Shown here one piece after another: positions 1-21,707 of a stretch of DNA of 64,000 nucleotides; within the stretch, counting starts at the first letter, position 1, and every line of letters begins with the position of its first letter. The position numbers and the translations under genes are program-made. This DNA comes from Pithys albifrons albifrons (taxonomy: Eukaryota > Chordata > Aves > Passeriformes > Thamnophilidae). The stretch covers positions 9,786,520 to 9,850,519 of the forward strand of contig NC_092460.1 of NCBI RefSeq assembly GCF_047495875.1, given 5' to 3'. Below the pieces are notes generated by a model that had not been told where the DNA came from, did no database searches, and saw only the letters and a list, made by a program, of their open reading frames with translations.

Positions 1-2204
1 ACATTGTGATTTGTGAGTATTACTGAGAGAGAAAAGCCAGGAACAATCTGTGCTTTGGGGGGAAATGGTGTGTGGTTGCTTCATCCCCTGAGCTGTACCC
101 ATGGGGAAAAGAAGGGGGAAACCCCAACAAATTGTCATAAGGCAATGTCATAAAAGAACCCATTCACGTCAAGAGGGATTGCTCATCAGACATTTCACAC
201 CGGCTCTGTGTCACTGTGCCTCATCCATGATCCTCTGGCAGACACAGACCCACCCCAGACACCTCCCCCGCCCAGGGAAAACTGAATTTGGCAGGCCCGA
301 TGGAGCTTTCGCTGCATGGAGAGTGGGCAGGGGTCTGGGACAGCCCAGCTGCCTCCACCTGGAGCCGACGGGGCCGTGGGGAAGGACAGGCATGAGGGAG
401 GTGCGCAGGGCTCTCTGCCCACACACATTCCCTGTCTCAGCAGCGCCAGATGCCGGCCCGTTGCTGGGTGCTGGCAAAGCAGGAGCCCCTGCTCCGGCCC
501 CTGCCCGTCTCCAGGCGGAGCTGCTGCCGGAGCCGCGATCCCACCCGCAGGGACCGGCCGTGCCCGGCAAGGAGCGCGCCCGCTCCCATGGGAAACGGGT
601 GGTCGGGCTGGGAGAACAGAGAGTTCCCTCCGCCGAGTGATCTCCTGCCATCGACTGCCAGATCCTGAACTTTGGCTCCGGCCAGGAGGCAGTAAACGGA
701 GCAAATAATTGCCTGGCAGTGAGTGATAGGGAGTCAAGGGTGAGGGGCAGGGAGGGGCGGGGGATGAGCGGCAGGATTATGTTTCAGAGGGAAGTATTTT
801 TTTAGGATTTGTCTGTGCAGGCAGTCAGGAGCTTTCCTGAATCACATGGGCTTAGCCCCAGGAGGAGGAGGAGGAGGACTCGCTGTAATTTTACACCTTT
901 TTAGCATTTCGGCTGGTTCTGCTGAAATCGTGGGGATTAAAGATGTGAAAAGACAGAGAATTGGTTTCCCTGCCTTTGGTCTGCCGGGACAAGCATTCAA
1001 GGCTAAATCACAGTTTAGAATATTTTGATGGCATGAGTGGTGAGAGGAAGGACCCAGCAGCTGACAGTAATAAATAACTATTAGGAAACAGTATTAGGAA
1101 ATAGTACCAAGGAGAAATGTTGCTGCTGGGATATGCTTTCAGCCTTGGGAAATCCATACCCAGGCAGGTCAACATTTGCTTTGATATCCAGAGCTTGTGT
1201 GCAACTCCTCTCAGACCCCGCACAGCAGCAGTGCTGGGGGAGAAGCCGCAGCTCAGGTCCCCAGTGAAGAGAAGTCAGCTCATTGCACTGATAAACATCC
1301 CAGGCTTCCACTCTCCGTGCCAAGGGTTAGCAACAGTGTCGTGTCCTTCAGCAAATCGACACTCAAACTGTCACCTGCAAAGGGAAGTGAAGCTTATCTG
1401 TGGTCTATTGCTGTAACTTTGATACTGATCTTTATGGCCAGGCCTCTAGTAAGCCTAGGGAGAACCTGTGCACCATAAACTATTTAACTGAACCGAGCTT
1501 CAACTAAAGCATCTGAATTCAAAGACAGATGTTAGCAAAAATCCTGTCCAATGTCTACTTAACGTTTACATTTTTACCGGGTTTGAGATACACTTGCAGA
1601 ACTATTCTAACAGATTGAGGTAATGGAAAATGTCCTCAGTTTTATACACAAATCTCCCTAATTTATAAATAGTTTTCTATTTCAAGTGTCCAGCACCAGG
1701 CAGCCCATTCCTCCCCTTCGCTGGGCAGCTTTCTCAGGGCAGGGTGTGCCGACAAAAACACAAAGTGTGGTGTAAAATGGGGTCAGAGAGAGCCACGCCT
1801 GGAGCTGTGGTGCAGGCGATGAGCCCGATGCTGTGAATGAGCACAGCCACCCGTGAATCAATCACCCCACAGGCATCCTGGAGAGCAGAGAAGAGGCAGG
1901 AATCCCAGCAATCCCTACACCCACCCTCCTGGGAAGTCCCCGGCTGCAAGGCAGGCATCTGCCTGCTATCCTCTGTGTCAGGAGCAGAAGTGCCCAGGAC
2001 GCAGCTGCCAGGGCAGCCGGATCTGTTTTCAGCCAGGACAGTTGGGCAGTGCTGTCGAAGCCCTTTGGTGCAGGGCATGTGTCATTGCACCAGCACAGCA
2101 CCACAACGTACGTGGCCTCAAACCACTGACTCTGCAGGCATTTCAGTCCATGGCCTGTACAAGCCAGCAGTGTGGTCACACACTGTGGTTGGAAGCAGGA
2201 TATT
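1..2204. other. Non-coding flank, no gene recognised
   Basis: No reading frame here resembles a known protein, and no exon chain with consistent splice phases could be built. Base composition is ordinary apart from a CpG-rich patch near 440-625. In human the gene left of SLC25A20 is PRKAR2A on the same strand. None of its exons was recognised here, so this stretch may be intergenic or lie in a first intron. Confidence 0.5.
440..625. promoter_or_regulatory. Small CpG-rich block
   Basis: The block is dense in CpG and GC-rich, unlike the AT-richer sequence on both sides. It could be a minor promoter, the 5' end of the neighbouring leftward gene, or an isolated GC-rich patch. No TATA box or exon could be assigned. 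Confidence 0.3.
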
Positions 2205-2830
2205 GTGAGGAACATGGGCCACGAACATGCCCTTGTGCCAAAGAAGGCCACCAGCCTGCAAAGGAAGTGCTTTAGGAAGAGCATTGCCAGCAGGCCAGGG
2301 TAGATGGTCCTTCCCTGCACTCAGCACTGGGGAGGGCACACCTGGAGTGCTGAGTCCAGTTCTGGTCCCCTGGGCTTCCCAGTACATAAGAGTCATACTG
2401 GAGCAGCCCAGTGAAACACCACAGAGATGAGGAAGGGACTGGAACATTTGCAAAATGAGGAGACCAAGAGAGATGGAATTGTTCAGCCTGGAGGAGACTC
2501 CATGAGGGTCTTATCAATGTGTATAGATACCCGATGGGAGGAAGTTTAGAAGGAGATAGAGCCCAGACTCTTCTCTGTGGCATCCAGTGACCTGAAATAC
2601 ATTAAAATCTACTTAGATATAAGAGGGAACTGGTTTTCTGTGAAGTTGATTGCACACCAGAGCAGGCTGCCCTAAGAGGCTGTGGAGTTTCTGTCCTTGG
2701 AGATATTGAAAACACAATTGGACACAGTCCTGGACAACCTACTCTAGTGGGCCCTGCTCTAAGCAGGAGGGCGGGACTGGACCATCTCCAGAGATGACTT
2801 TCAGCCTCAGCTTCTCTGTCATCCTGTGGA
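2205..2830 (+). repeat. CR1 LINE fragment, old, 5'-truncated
   Basis: The order of CR1 3'-end landmarks is preserved: the AACATGGGCCA and AAAGAAGGCCACCAG segments, the TCAGCACTGG and CACCTGGAGTGCTGAGTCC segments, GTTCAGCCTGGAGGAGAC, the CAGGCTGCCCTAAGAGGCTG segment, and a tail like GGACCATCTCCAGAGATGAC. It is heavily diverged and internally shortened, so it is an old insertion. No intact ORF2 remains. Confidence 0.85.
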
Positions 2831-5800
2831 CTTCATAGTGGTGGAAACCACTTTGCTGAGGCTTTGCACAATGCTGGTCTCTCACCTGCACAAACAGGTT
2901 GTTGTTATAGGATTCCTCTTACCTAAGAGGGAGCATATAGTAAGAACAATGTAAAAATGGAAAACTGAACCATTAAAGGCCAATTAGGCATGTGCAAAAC
3001 TGTAAGCAGTGCTATGTCCTAGTGTACATTGTTATTGGGAAGGTACAGGGCCAAGGCAATCCTCCTCCATGCAGACCCCACAGAACTAGTCAGGGTTTGC
3101 CCACTATTTCATAAAAAGAACACCAGTCAAACTGTCAGAGGTCAAACTGGAGATGTCTATTTCTCTGCCCAAGAGTGTCCAGCAGCAGATGCTTATAGGA
3201 AGAACACAAGAAATAAAACACTCCTTATGCCTTCCCTAATACACTCTCCCAGCTCCCATCAACCAGCAATTCAGGAACATCTTGTGCCAAGGCTTTGCAG
3301 CCCTATCAGTTTTCACTAGTTCTTAAGCTGCTCTTCTATAATTATTTTTTATTACATTCAGTTGCAGTAACCTATATAGCTTAATTGTACACAAGATATA
3401 AAATGTACTTCTAAATAATGCTTGATGTCCTCACTGATCACACTGTATGTCTTGTCCTGTGAGAAATACGAGTAAATGCACCCTCTTCGCATTACTCACC
3501 ATTTGTAAGATATACCTTGCAATGTCCTTTCCAAACTAGAGAATCTGTACTGTGTGTGCCTCCCACAGGCAGCTTCTGTTAATTAGCCAAATTTGATCAA
3601 GACTGACTTGCCAGGAGTACTCCAAGGACCTTTCTGTCACTATAGTAATGCTGAATGTGCACAAAAGCCACTTGCACACAATGGGCAGAGAAATGCAAGC
3701 ACAGAAAATTTACCTATCATTAATTTGTTCTGGAATACTTCCAGGCACCTTGAATCACTGCTGAAAAAATCATTCACATTGAAACAGAATGGGCCAGGAG
3801 ATGTACAGCACAAGAGTCTTGTGGAACTCTACACTGATTTTGATATAGCAAAACCAGATGCTATGAGCACAAGCAGCATGAAGGCAAATATTAGTGGTAT
3901 CCTTGGCTGGTACCCAGTGTACCAGCTCTTACTGTGTGTCCTTATACTGCCAATGCACTCCCTGAATTCCCACAACAACCTGGGCAATCAGAAAATAACA
4001 TCTGAATGCAAATCTGGGCTTCTGAAAGCAGAAAGAGTCCTCAGGGTGCATGAAACTGTACCTGTGTTAAAATCCCTCTCTCTTTCTGAAAATGCATATA
4101 CCAGGGGCAAAGAAATGGCCAATTCTGTATGGCAGAATCTTTAAAGACATAAGCAGAACTTAAAACATTTTCAGGATGCCTTGGCTTCAGTTTTAGAACA
4201 AGCAAGCGAATGTGTTTGATGAGCCTTTACAAAGCTCTTCTCCTGCCACTGCTGTTGGAAAGCAGCCCCTCACCCCTGATTGTCTCCTGCCATATTTTAC
4301 TGAGCTAAAAGCACCAAGTGAAATCGAGCATGTTAAACAACTGAATGTTATCATGCAAAATGCAAAGCCCTGCAAAAACCGTGGAGTGGGGAGAAACATA
4401 ATTAGGATAAGTCAAATTGGAAAAGAGATCTGAAATGTTTGGGGTTTTTTAAATATATTAAAAGAGAGAGTTTGGCAGAAGGAATAGAGTGTATAGTTAC
4501 TAGGAACAACAAAAGTATTAGAGAGGGTAGGAAATATTTCAGTCTTTCAGAGCAAGTGCTGCTGGGAAGTCCTGGGCACTGAGCAAGCAGCTGAATCCTG
4601 GGCATTACTAGTCCCTGATTTGGTCTTCAAGAATTATATGCTTTTCAGAGCCTGATAGGACAGGGATGAGAGGGAGCACTAACCACATTGCACAGCTCAT
4701 CACCAGGCCTGAGGAATCCAGGCAGGCCAGATGGGGAGGAGAGGCTCCTGCCTTCCAGCTGCCTGTCTGTACTGAAAGAGATGTAAAACCTTTGCAGCCC
4801 AACTTGGAAAGTTGCAACTGGCCCAAGTGAACCAGTGGCCTGCCAGCAGGAGCTGCTGGGCTGCCTTCCCAACCTGTGACCTGCCTTTGGCCCTGCTGAC
4901 CGCTCATCCCACTGGCAGCCCCCACAGGCACCTGCGTCAGGAACCAGCCTGGAGCAGTGCTGACAACTGGGATTCTGCTTCACTCTTCCCAGCCTCCAGG
5001 GAAGATAGCAGCTCAGCAGGATGCCTTTGATAGGGCAGCCAGAAGGGACAGCTTCAAGCATCAGTGTCTGGAATTGCAAGACAGAAGATGCACATCTGTC
5101 CTCTCAAGAAGTGTCAGTATTTTTGACACATGTAAGTAAAACGGAAGGATAAAAAATACAGCTTTATACAAATTCTTAAGGCTGGAAGTTGCTTCTGGGC
5201 AACACAGCCCCAGCACAGAAATCAGAAAGGGGCCAAAGCAGCCACCAAAGCAGTACAGGGTAGCATTTGCTGGTGAGTAGCACAGAGCCATTAATGCAGA
5301 CCTGATCCACTTGAAACTAGCCTGGATTTAGATTCAGTAAACCCAAAACTGTGATTAAAACCATTTAAGGGGTTCATGTCCTTTAATCACCACTTTTCTG
5401 AACCGGTATTAAATCTGTGTTCATGCTTTAAGTATTCCATTCATCCATAGCTGTGATGACTCTGAGGAGGAGCTGCAGCTGCTCCTGAACTCCTCAGCAG
5501 TGAGGAATGGGAAGGGCCGTGGTGGCTGTGGCAGCAGCAGGAATGTGGAGAAAGCTCCAAGTGACTAAGATTTTCTCACACCTGGGGCCACCCCATTGAT
5601 TTCACACCCCTGCCCTCCGCCCTGTAAAACACAACAGGTGGCTCTGGGGAAGGCAGGTTCCTATCTGGTCCTTCCCAAGAATTGGGAACAAAAGTGACAT
5701 TCAAGGTTTCCCAGCAGAACTGGGAGGGAAGTTTTCAGGGCTGACCCTGCCTGTGGAAGCCAAGGTGAAAACTGTGTCCTTATGGTACAGGCTGACAGAC

Positions 5801-6090
5801 TATGCCAAGTACTTTCCACAAAGTGTGTGTTATTTGTTCCAAGATGTGTTATTTAATGTGTTGCTTTATAATTAAAAACTTGCACCCACAGCACAGCACC
5901 TAATGGGACCCCTATGACAAACATGCCAAGTGCGGAACATTTCAGGGCTCATCCGAAAGCTAAAAGGCCAGGGGTTAACAACCAAAGACAGCACAGCACA
6001 ACTTCTTTCCCAGTCACATCTCAGGATTAAGAATTGGAAAACTTTTGCACAACTAAGCATGCATGACCATGCAAAAAGTAAATGAACCAA
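2831..6090. other. Non-coding stretch between the CR1 and the SLC25A20 3' end
   Basis: No exon or RNA gene was recognised. The stretch contains a 183-codon stop-free frame at 3593-4144 that begins with TTG and has no family resemblance (see rejected items). Confidence 0.5.
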
Positions 6091-6120
6091 AGCACACATT
6101 CTACACAAGCAGCAGCTGGC

Positions 6121-6126
6121 TTTATT
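6121..6126 (-). terminator. SLC25A20: Candidate poly(A) signal of SLC25A20
   Basis: TTTATT on the plus strand reads AATAAA on the gene strand. It is followed on the gene strand by a TG-rich segment (TTGTGTAGAATGTGTG) of the kind that follows cleavage sites. It would give a 3' UTR of about 1.1 kb. A second AATAAA at 7165-7170 would give one of about 80 nt. Confidence 0.5.
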
Positions 6127-7164
6127 GAGTTCCAATAACACTGCATCACAACCAAAAGAAATTAGAAGTTTTTTGCTTCTTAGTATTAGTAATTTCTCAA
6201 ATGAAAACATGATTATGTTTAATAATATTAAGAGAAAACCAAGGAACAGGAGCAAGAATAAAGTTAGACAAGACTGCAGAGCCAACATCCCCTTCATGTG
6301 TTCCCTTCATGTCAGAGAAGTTCAGCTGTTGGAATTTTCAGCTCTGTTAAAATTTTCTCAGGTCAATGTGAAGGATTGAATCCCAGAACACAGTACCTGA
6401 TTGATTAAACATATCACAGGTTGCTCTGAACTGTGCTGTACTTTTGAAATCACATTTGACCTATTCTCAGTGAGACAGAAAGGGATATCAAAGAAAAGTT
6501 CAGGTTAATCAAACACGTTTCCCTCCTGGCTGCCTCAGTAAAGCTCAGTACAAATGTTAAACAAGATGCATTTTGTGTCCTAGTTCCATAGAAAAGATCA
6601 GTGTGCAAGACCAGGTATGGTACCTGCAACACCCCTCAACCCACTGAAATGTAGCTCTGGCCTTCCCTGCTGAGTTCTGTTTGTTGCTGTACATGCACAG
6701 AAGATTAAAACCACTGTCAACAGAGAAACAGCCACAGCCACAACTGAAAAACTACAGGAGATGAGAACAGTCTGACATTGCTTGCAGACACCAGTATGTG
6801 CAGCTGCTCACTTCTGCCCTGAGAGTAAGTACATGCTGCCAAACAATTATTTCAAGTAAGTTTTTCAGCACTAATAGCTACATTTTTCTTCAGTAAATAA
6901 AGAATTACATTTTAAGATGTGTCCTCTTCTTCCATGAGGAAGTACTTAAGGTAGTGTGTGTGACAGTGACAGCTGTTTGTTATCAGTGTTACTGCTGTGG
7001 CACATTGGCTCAGAAGATGGTCTATCACCTCTAACTCCTCCCCAACTCTGTTTCAGAGCTACAGCCTGCATTTCTGAACGGCACATAGCACCACCTAAAG
7101 AATATGAGGAAGGCAAAACGGTATTAGGCAAACAATCATTCCTGAAACGTTAAGTGATCATTCA

Positions 7165-7170
7165 TTTATT
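7165..7170 (-). terminator. SLC25A20: Alternative proximal poly(A) signal of SLC25A20
   Basis: AATAAA on the minus strand, 58 nt beyond the stop codon. Use of this site would make a very short 3' UTR. The sequence alone does not decide between this and the 6121 site. Confidence 0.3.
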
Positions 7171-7227
7171 CTTTTGAGGAAGATTTGTACTCTCTTCCTT
7201 CTCTCTCAATTCCAGACTTTCTAGTCT

Positions 7228-17295
<10,068 letters not shown>

Positions 17296-17303
17296 GGCGG
17301 CGG

Positions 17304-17357
17304 CGGGTGAGGGCGAGGGCCCGGGTGAGAGCGAGGGCTCGGGTGAGGGCCGGGGCG
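17304..17357. repeat. 18-bp tandem repeat, three units
   Basis: Three consecutive units start with CGGGTGAG at 17304, 17322 and 17340. The first two differ at two positions and the third diverges at its end. The repeat lies in the SLC25A20 5' UTR/promoter, immediately upstream of its ATG. Confidence 0.75.
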
Positions 17358-17659
17358 GGGGCCGGGAGCGGGAGCGGGGCCGGGGCGCTGCGTCCCCGCC
17401 GAGCCAGTGCCGCCCCTCGGCGCCGCGACCTTTACCCCAGTGCGGGGCACGCCGGGAGGCGGGCGGGACCGCGGCCGTGCGAAGGGTCGTCCCCGGCGCT
17501 GCCCGCGGGCGCGGCCACCGGGTGCTGTCACCGCCGAGCCCGGGCCGGGGCCGCGGCCGCTCCCGGGGCGCGGGGCCTGTTCCCCCCGCCCTCCGCAGTG
17601 GTTCGGCCGCTCCCCCCTCCCGGCCCCGCGCGGTGGCCCGGCCCGGCCTCGCCCCGCCC

Positions 17660-17731
17660 GGCGGAGGTGACGCACCGGGCCGGCGGTTCCGGCGCGCAGG
17701 AGGAGCCCGGGGCCGCTCCCGCCGCCCGCCG
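17660..17731 (+). other. ARIH2: ARIH2 first (noncoding) exon
   Basis: A strong donor, CCG|GTAAGT, follows 17731 inside the CpG island on the ARIH2 side. It fits a 5' noncoding exon spliced to the ATG exon at 21360. The 5' boundary is a guess placed near the CRE-like and ETS-like elements. No cap-site evidence is available. Confidence 0.6.
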
Positions 17732-20700
17732 GTAAGTGCGGGGCCGAGCCGGGGGTTCCGCGGGGCCGAGCCGGGGCCGGCACCGAGCCCGGAGGGTGGG
17801 ACGCCCCCCCGCCGCTCCGTGCCCGGCTCTGAGCTCCGCGCTCCGCCCGGAGGAGTCGCAGCCGCGGCGCTCTCGGTCTCCCGGGGGCTGTGCAGGGCTT
17901 TCCCCCGCCCGGTGTCCTGCGCTGCTCTCCCGCCCGCCTGCAGCGCGCTGGGCAGGCGCAGGGTCCGGGCTCGCCCGCATTCCCAAGGAATGAAGCCCAG
18001 GTAATTTCCATGGGCTGGGCACCGCTCTGGCCGAGCCCGGAGTGCCGGGGGGGACAGAGGTGCGTAAAACAGCTGATTAAAACCGGTGGTAGGTTATAAA
18101 GGGTTGGGATGAAATGGATCAGATGAGTTGGGAAGGACAAGGGACTTGTGGTAGTGTGAACGGAGACTGGAGAAGCGGGAGGAGAGCGTGGATGTTCACG
18201 GGGGAGTGTGATTCTTCTGCAGAGAAGTCCCTGCAGAGTCATCTGTGCTGAAAAGGATGGGGGATCTTCTGGTTCTCGGTCTTGGGATGACAAAAAATGC
18301 TCTCTGAAAACTCAGTGGAGAAGGAACAGAGAGGTTTGCACTGCGTGTGTGAGGAGGCAGCTGAGGATGATCCACAGATTATGGATTTGGGTGACATAGG
18401 TGAAAATGCAATTAGCATTGATAGCCAGCATAGAGCTGGGGTTGATTCCAGGGAAAAGGGAGAGCATCAGCCCTTTTAAAGGTTATGTGGGTAAGTAGTT
18501 CAGGAGGCAGAGTTGAGCTACACTTCCTTTGTTTCAGATAAATAAAGAGGTGAAAGAAGAAAAAGCCATCTTAAATAGCTGCAAAATATCAACAGAAAAA
18601 GAGGAGGACCATCCTCCAAAAGACTTACCTGAGGAATCCCACAACGGTAGGGACAGATGGAAAGGAACCCAAAAAGAGAGATGTTGTGGGACAAGGTATG
18701 AGGTGGTGGGATATTTGAAGGCTTTTTGTTGCAAAAGGCCTTGTTAAGAATTGTGTTGCAAAGCAGGAGTCAGGGCGAGGGCAACTGTTGGAGGTGATGG
18801 AGAGCAGAGTAGGGGTGAGTGTGTTCAGGTGCTCCTGCAAGAGGGAACTAAATTATATCAGTGTTAGTGAAGATGCAGAAGTGTCTTGGATAAAGCTGGA
18901 AGTGAAGGGCCTCATCCTCCTTTGGGTAGAAAAGCTATCTAAATATGGTTTAAAATTTTCTGGTCTGGTCTTGGGGGTTATGGTGGTTATTTAATCTAAA
19001 TACTCTTTGCTTTTTTTGTTCCTTTTTCTTTGAGCTTAACATCTTTATTGTCTTAAAAACTAGTGCTATCAAGTATTAGCTGTATCTTGTCTTTGTACTC
19101 AGAGTTTGTGATGTGAGCATTGGGCTGAGTGTAGGTGAGGTGAGTTCTGTTCCTGGTTTTCCTGGTGTCCTCCTTTGTGTCTGCCTCAGCCTTCCTCTCC
19201 CTTCAGTGTGTCCAGGTGATGTTCAGCTGTGCTGGAAGTGAGCTCTTCCCTAGAGTGCTGGGAAAGGAAGCATGGAAGTCACACAGTCTGCAGACTGTTT
19301 TATGCTTGGCATGTCCATATCCCCTTTTGCCCGTGCAAACCATTCCTCTGTTCCCATAACTGTCCTGGTGGCGCAGAGAGATGTCTCTGCTCTCCTCCAA
19401 GCTCTCCCCAGGGAGTGGTGTGTCACTGGGAGGTGCTGGGCAGGCCCATTATTCTACCTGGTTATTCACAAACATCTCACTGCAGGGATGTGACTCGCCT
19501 CGTGCTGGGATAGGAAATGGACCCAGTGTTTTGGTGTGGTTTTTTTTTGTCTCCAGAGTATGGGATGGTCTGAGTGAGTTTGGGAAGTTCACTGACCTGT
19601 GACATTTGCTCAGGCTTTGCCATGCTCTGGGTTGGCTGACAAAGCTGTGGCACACTGGGCTGTTCATGGCATGTTCACAATGGGTTCAGTCTCAGATAAG
19701 TTATTCCTTTCAGCAGGTAAAGATCCATTTCTTCTTTTATGCAAGAGATCAGTGTCAGTGCAGATTAAGCCCAGAAGTGATGCATTAACTTTAAGCAGGG
19801 TAAAGGGTGGGACAATACAGGTTTGCCCTGTCTGCCAAATCAGATTTCACATCTGTGTTCTCCCAATATGGAGAGACTGTGTGTCTGTTTCTCTGAAGTT
19901 CTATGGAAGGCACTTCTATAAATTATTTGTGTGCCACATTTGTTGTGGACCGCTAAGGAATAACAAGGCAAATGAAAGGAATGAAGACCAAAATTCAGGG
20001 GATAATATCACTGGCTGCCAGCCTTCATCCCCTCTCACTGGGGGATTGCGTCTGCTGAAATCACTGCAGCCCCTCAAATTAATTGGACATCACATCTCTT
20101 CCTGGTTATTCTCTGCTACTTTGTCAGGTTACTCGAAAGAGAAAACAAATTAGTTGAGGAAAAATAATGAAAATTTATGATTGAGTTTTCCTGTGCTCCA
20201 AAGTCAGGATTCTCAAAGCTCAATTATGGTTTCCCCAGCAGATACAAATTGCAGTACTGAGGGATTGTATTTGAGTAGCAGAGCTAAGAACATTGTAATG
20301 CAAAATGGAAACATGTGTAACAAACCAAATACATGCTCCTTGTGGAAAACAGGGCTTTGATTTCATGTATGTTTTTATATGTAAAATTTGGTTGCAGCAT
20401 TGTTTTAAGTTTTTCATATTGTCTCTCTAAACTAAATAATTTGGATACAAAACATGAGAGGACCAAAATTCAGGGTTGATTCGTGCTTTGCTGCTGAACC
20501 TTTTTGAACTCAAATTCACAGGGTTTAGTTACACAAGCAGGTGATTTGTAGTTCAGATAAGTATCAGGTATGTGAATTTTCCAATATAAGGGAGCATCTA
20601 AAAAAAAGTTATCTATTCTGATTCTCCTTGAATAGCAGCTGTCAGCACTTAAACATAGTTTTCTGCATTCAGAAGGTAATAGGTCTATATCAAGAAGTTA

Positions 20701-21359
20701 ATAAAATGAGAGAGTTAATTTTATTTCCCCATCCAGTGTAAGGCCCAAGCCTTCTCACATCCCACAGAACCTACTGAAAGGGATGAACTAATTTCACCAT
20801 TTCTTTTGAGGTGGTGTTGAAGACTCTTACACTGTGTGTGTGAGAGATCTGTTTGCTTGTCTTATTTTCTGAAGTCCCACTGAATGGCTGTGGTACTGAA
20901 GCAATGTGGACTTGTACAAGGTATCACAGGTTGCCTTTTTGCTCCTGTGGTCATAGTCAGGGGGTTTGTGGTTTTCCTGTTAATGAAATGGAGAGGATGC
21001 TGTTCTGCAGCTCTTCAGGCTGTTGATAAAAAACTTTGTCCTAAAGTCATATCTCTGAAAAGATCTACAGAGAAGGTTATGGAGTCCAAGTGTCAAGAAG
21101 TCTCAGGGCCAGCACTGGGGATTAGGATGCAGTTTAATAACCCAGTTTCCAAGGATTTGGACGTTGCCTGTAAGACCAGCCTTGGTGTTGAAGGTGCAAG
21201 AGTCGTGATGGATCCAAACCAGGGACGTGCACAGTGGAATCTTCCTCACCTGGGCCACGGGGTCGGTCCTTTCCTGGCTGTTTGATCACCTGTATGATGT
21301 TGACGTGGCCTCTCTTACAATTTCTTAGGCACAGAAAAAAATTGTTTTTCCTCCCTTAG
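17732..21359 (+). other. ARIH2: ARIH2 intron 1
   Basis: The GC-rich beginning of this intron belongs to the CpG island. The rest has ordinary composition. No further exon, repeat family or RNA gene was recognised, though a second noncoding exon cannot be excluded. Confidence 0.6.
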
Positions 21360-21707
21360 GAAACAGAGCTCAGATGAAATCAAAAGAACGATAAAGTTTG
21401 GAGGCAAAACAAGAAGCTGCGGTTGCTTCCCTGGTCTGCAGTTTGGCAGGGCATTAAGATGTCCGTGGACATGAACAGCCAGGGCTCTGACAGCAATGAA
21501 GAGGATTATGACCCTAATTGCGAGGAGGAGGAAGAGGATGAGGATCCTGGGGATATTGAGGATTATTATGATGGGGTAGCTAACGACGTGGAGCAGCAGG
21601 GAGCAGATGCCTTTGATCCAGAGGAGTATCAGTTCACCTGCTTGACTTACAAGGAGTCGGAGAGCACTCTGAATGAACACATGGCCAGCTTGGCTGCCAC
21701 GTTAAAG
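21360..21707 (+). CDS. ARIH2: ARIH2 exon 2 with start codon (coding from 21459)
   Basis: 99 nt of leader, then the ATG at 21459 (A at -3) and 83 codons starting [20 protein letters not shown]. The acidic run [17 protein letters not shown] is followed by [17 protein letters not shown]. The likely acceptor is CCCTTAG|GAAAC. Another AG at 21327-21328 is possible. Donor AAAG|GTGAGG. Confidence 0.94.
21374..21394 (+). promoter_or_regulatory. ARIH2: Upstream ORF in the ARIH2 leader
   Basis: ATG AAA TCA AAA GAA CGA TAA lies in the leader part of the ATG exon, ending 64 nt before the main ATG. Its start has A at -3 (region CAGATGA). It is a six-codon upstream ORF that could lower or condition ARIH2 translation. 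Confidence 0.5.

Noticed and set aside
3593..4144. 183-codon stop-free frame, plus strand
   Set aside because: It starts with TTG, not ATG, has no recognisable domain, and lies in a gap without splice or promoter signals. Chance is the simplest explanation.
19599..20153. 184-codon frame in ARIH2 intron 1
   Set aside because: It begins with GTG, contains no known motif, and sits in an intron of a gene with a well-defined exon chain.
20884..21285. 133-codon frame starting with ATG just before the ARIH2 start exon
   Set aside because: It has no similarity to the ARIH2 N-terminus, and its frame is separated from the ATG exon by a stop and an acceptor site.
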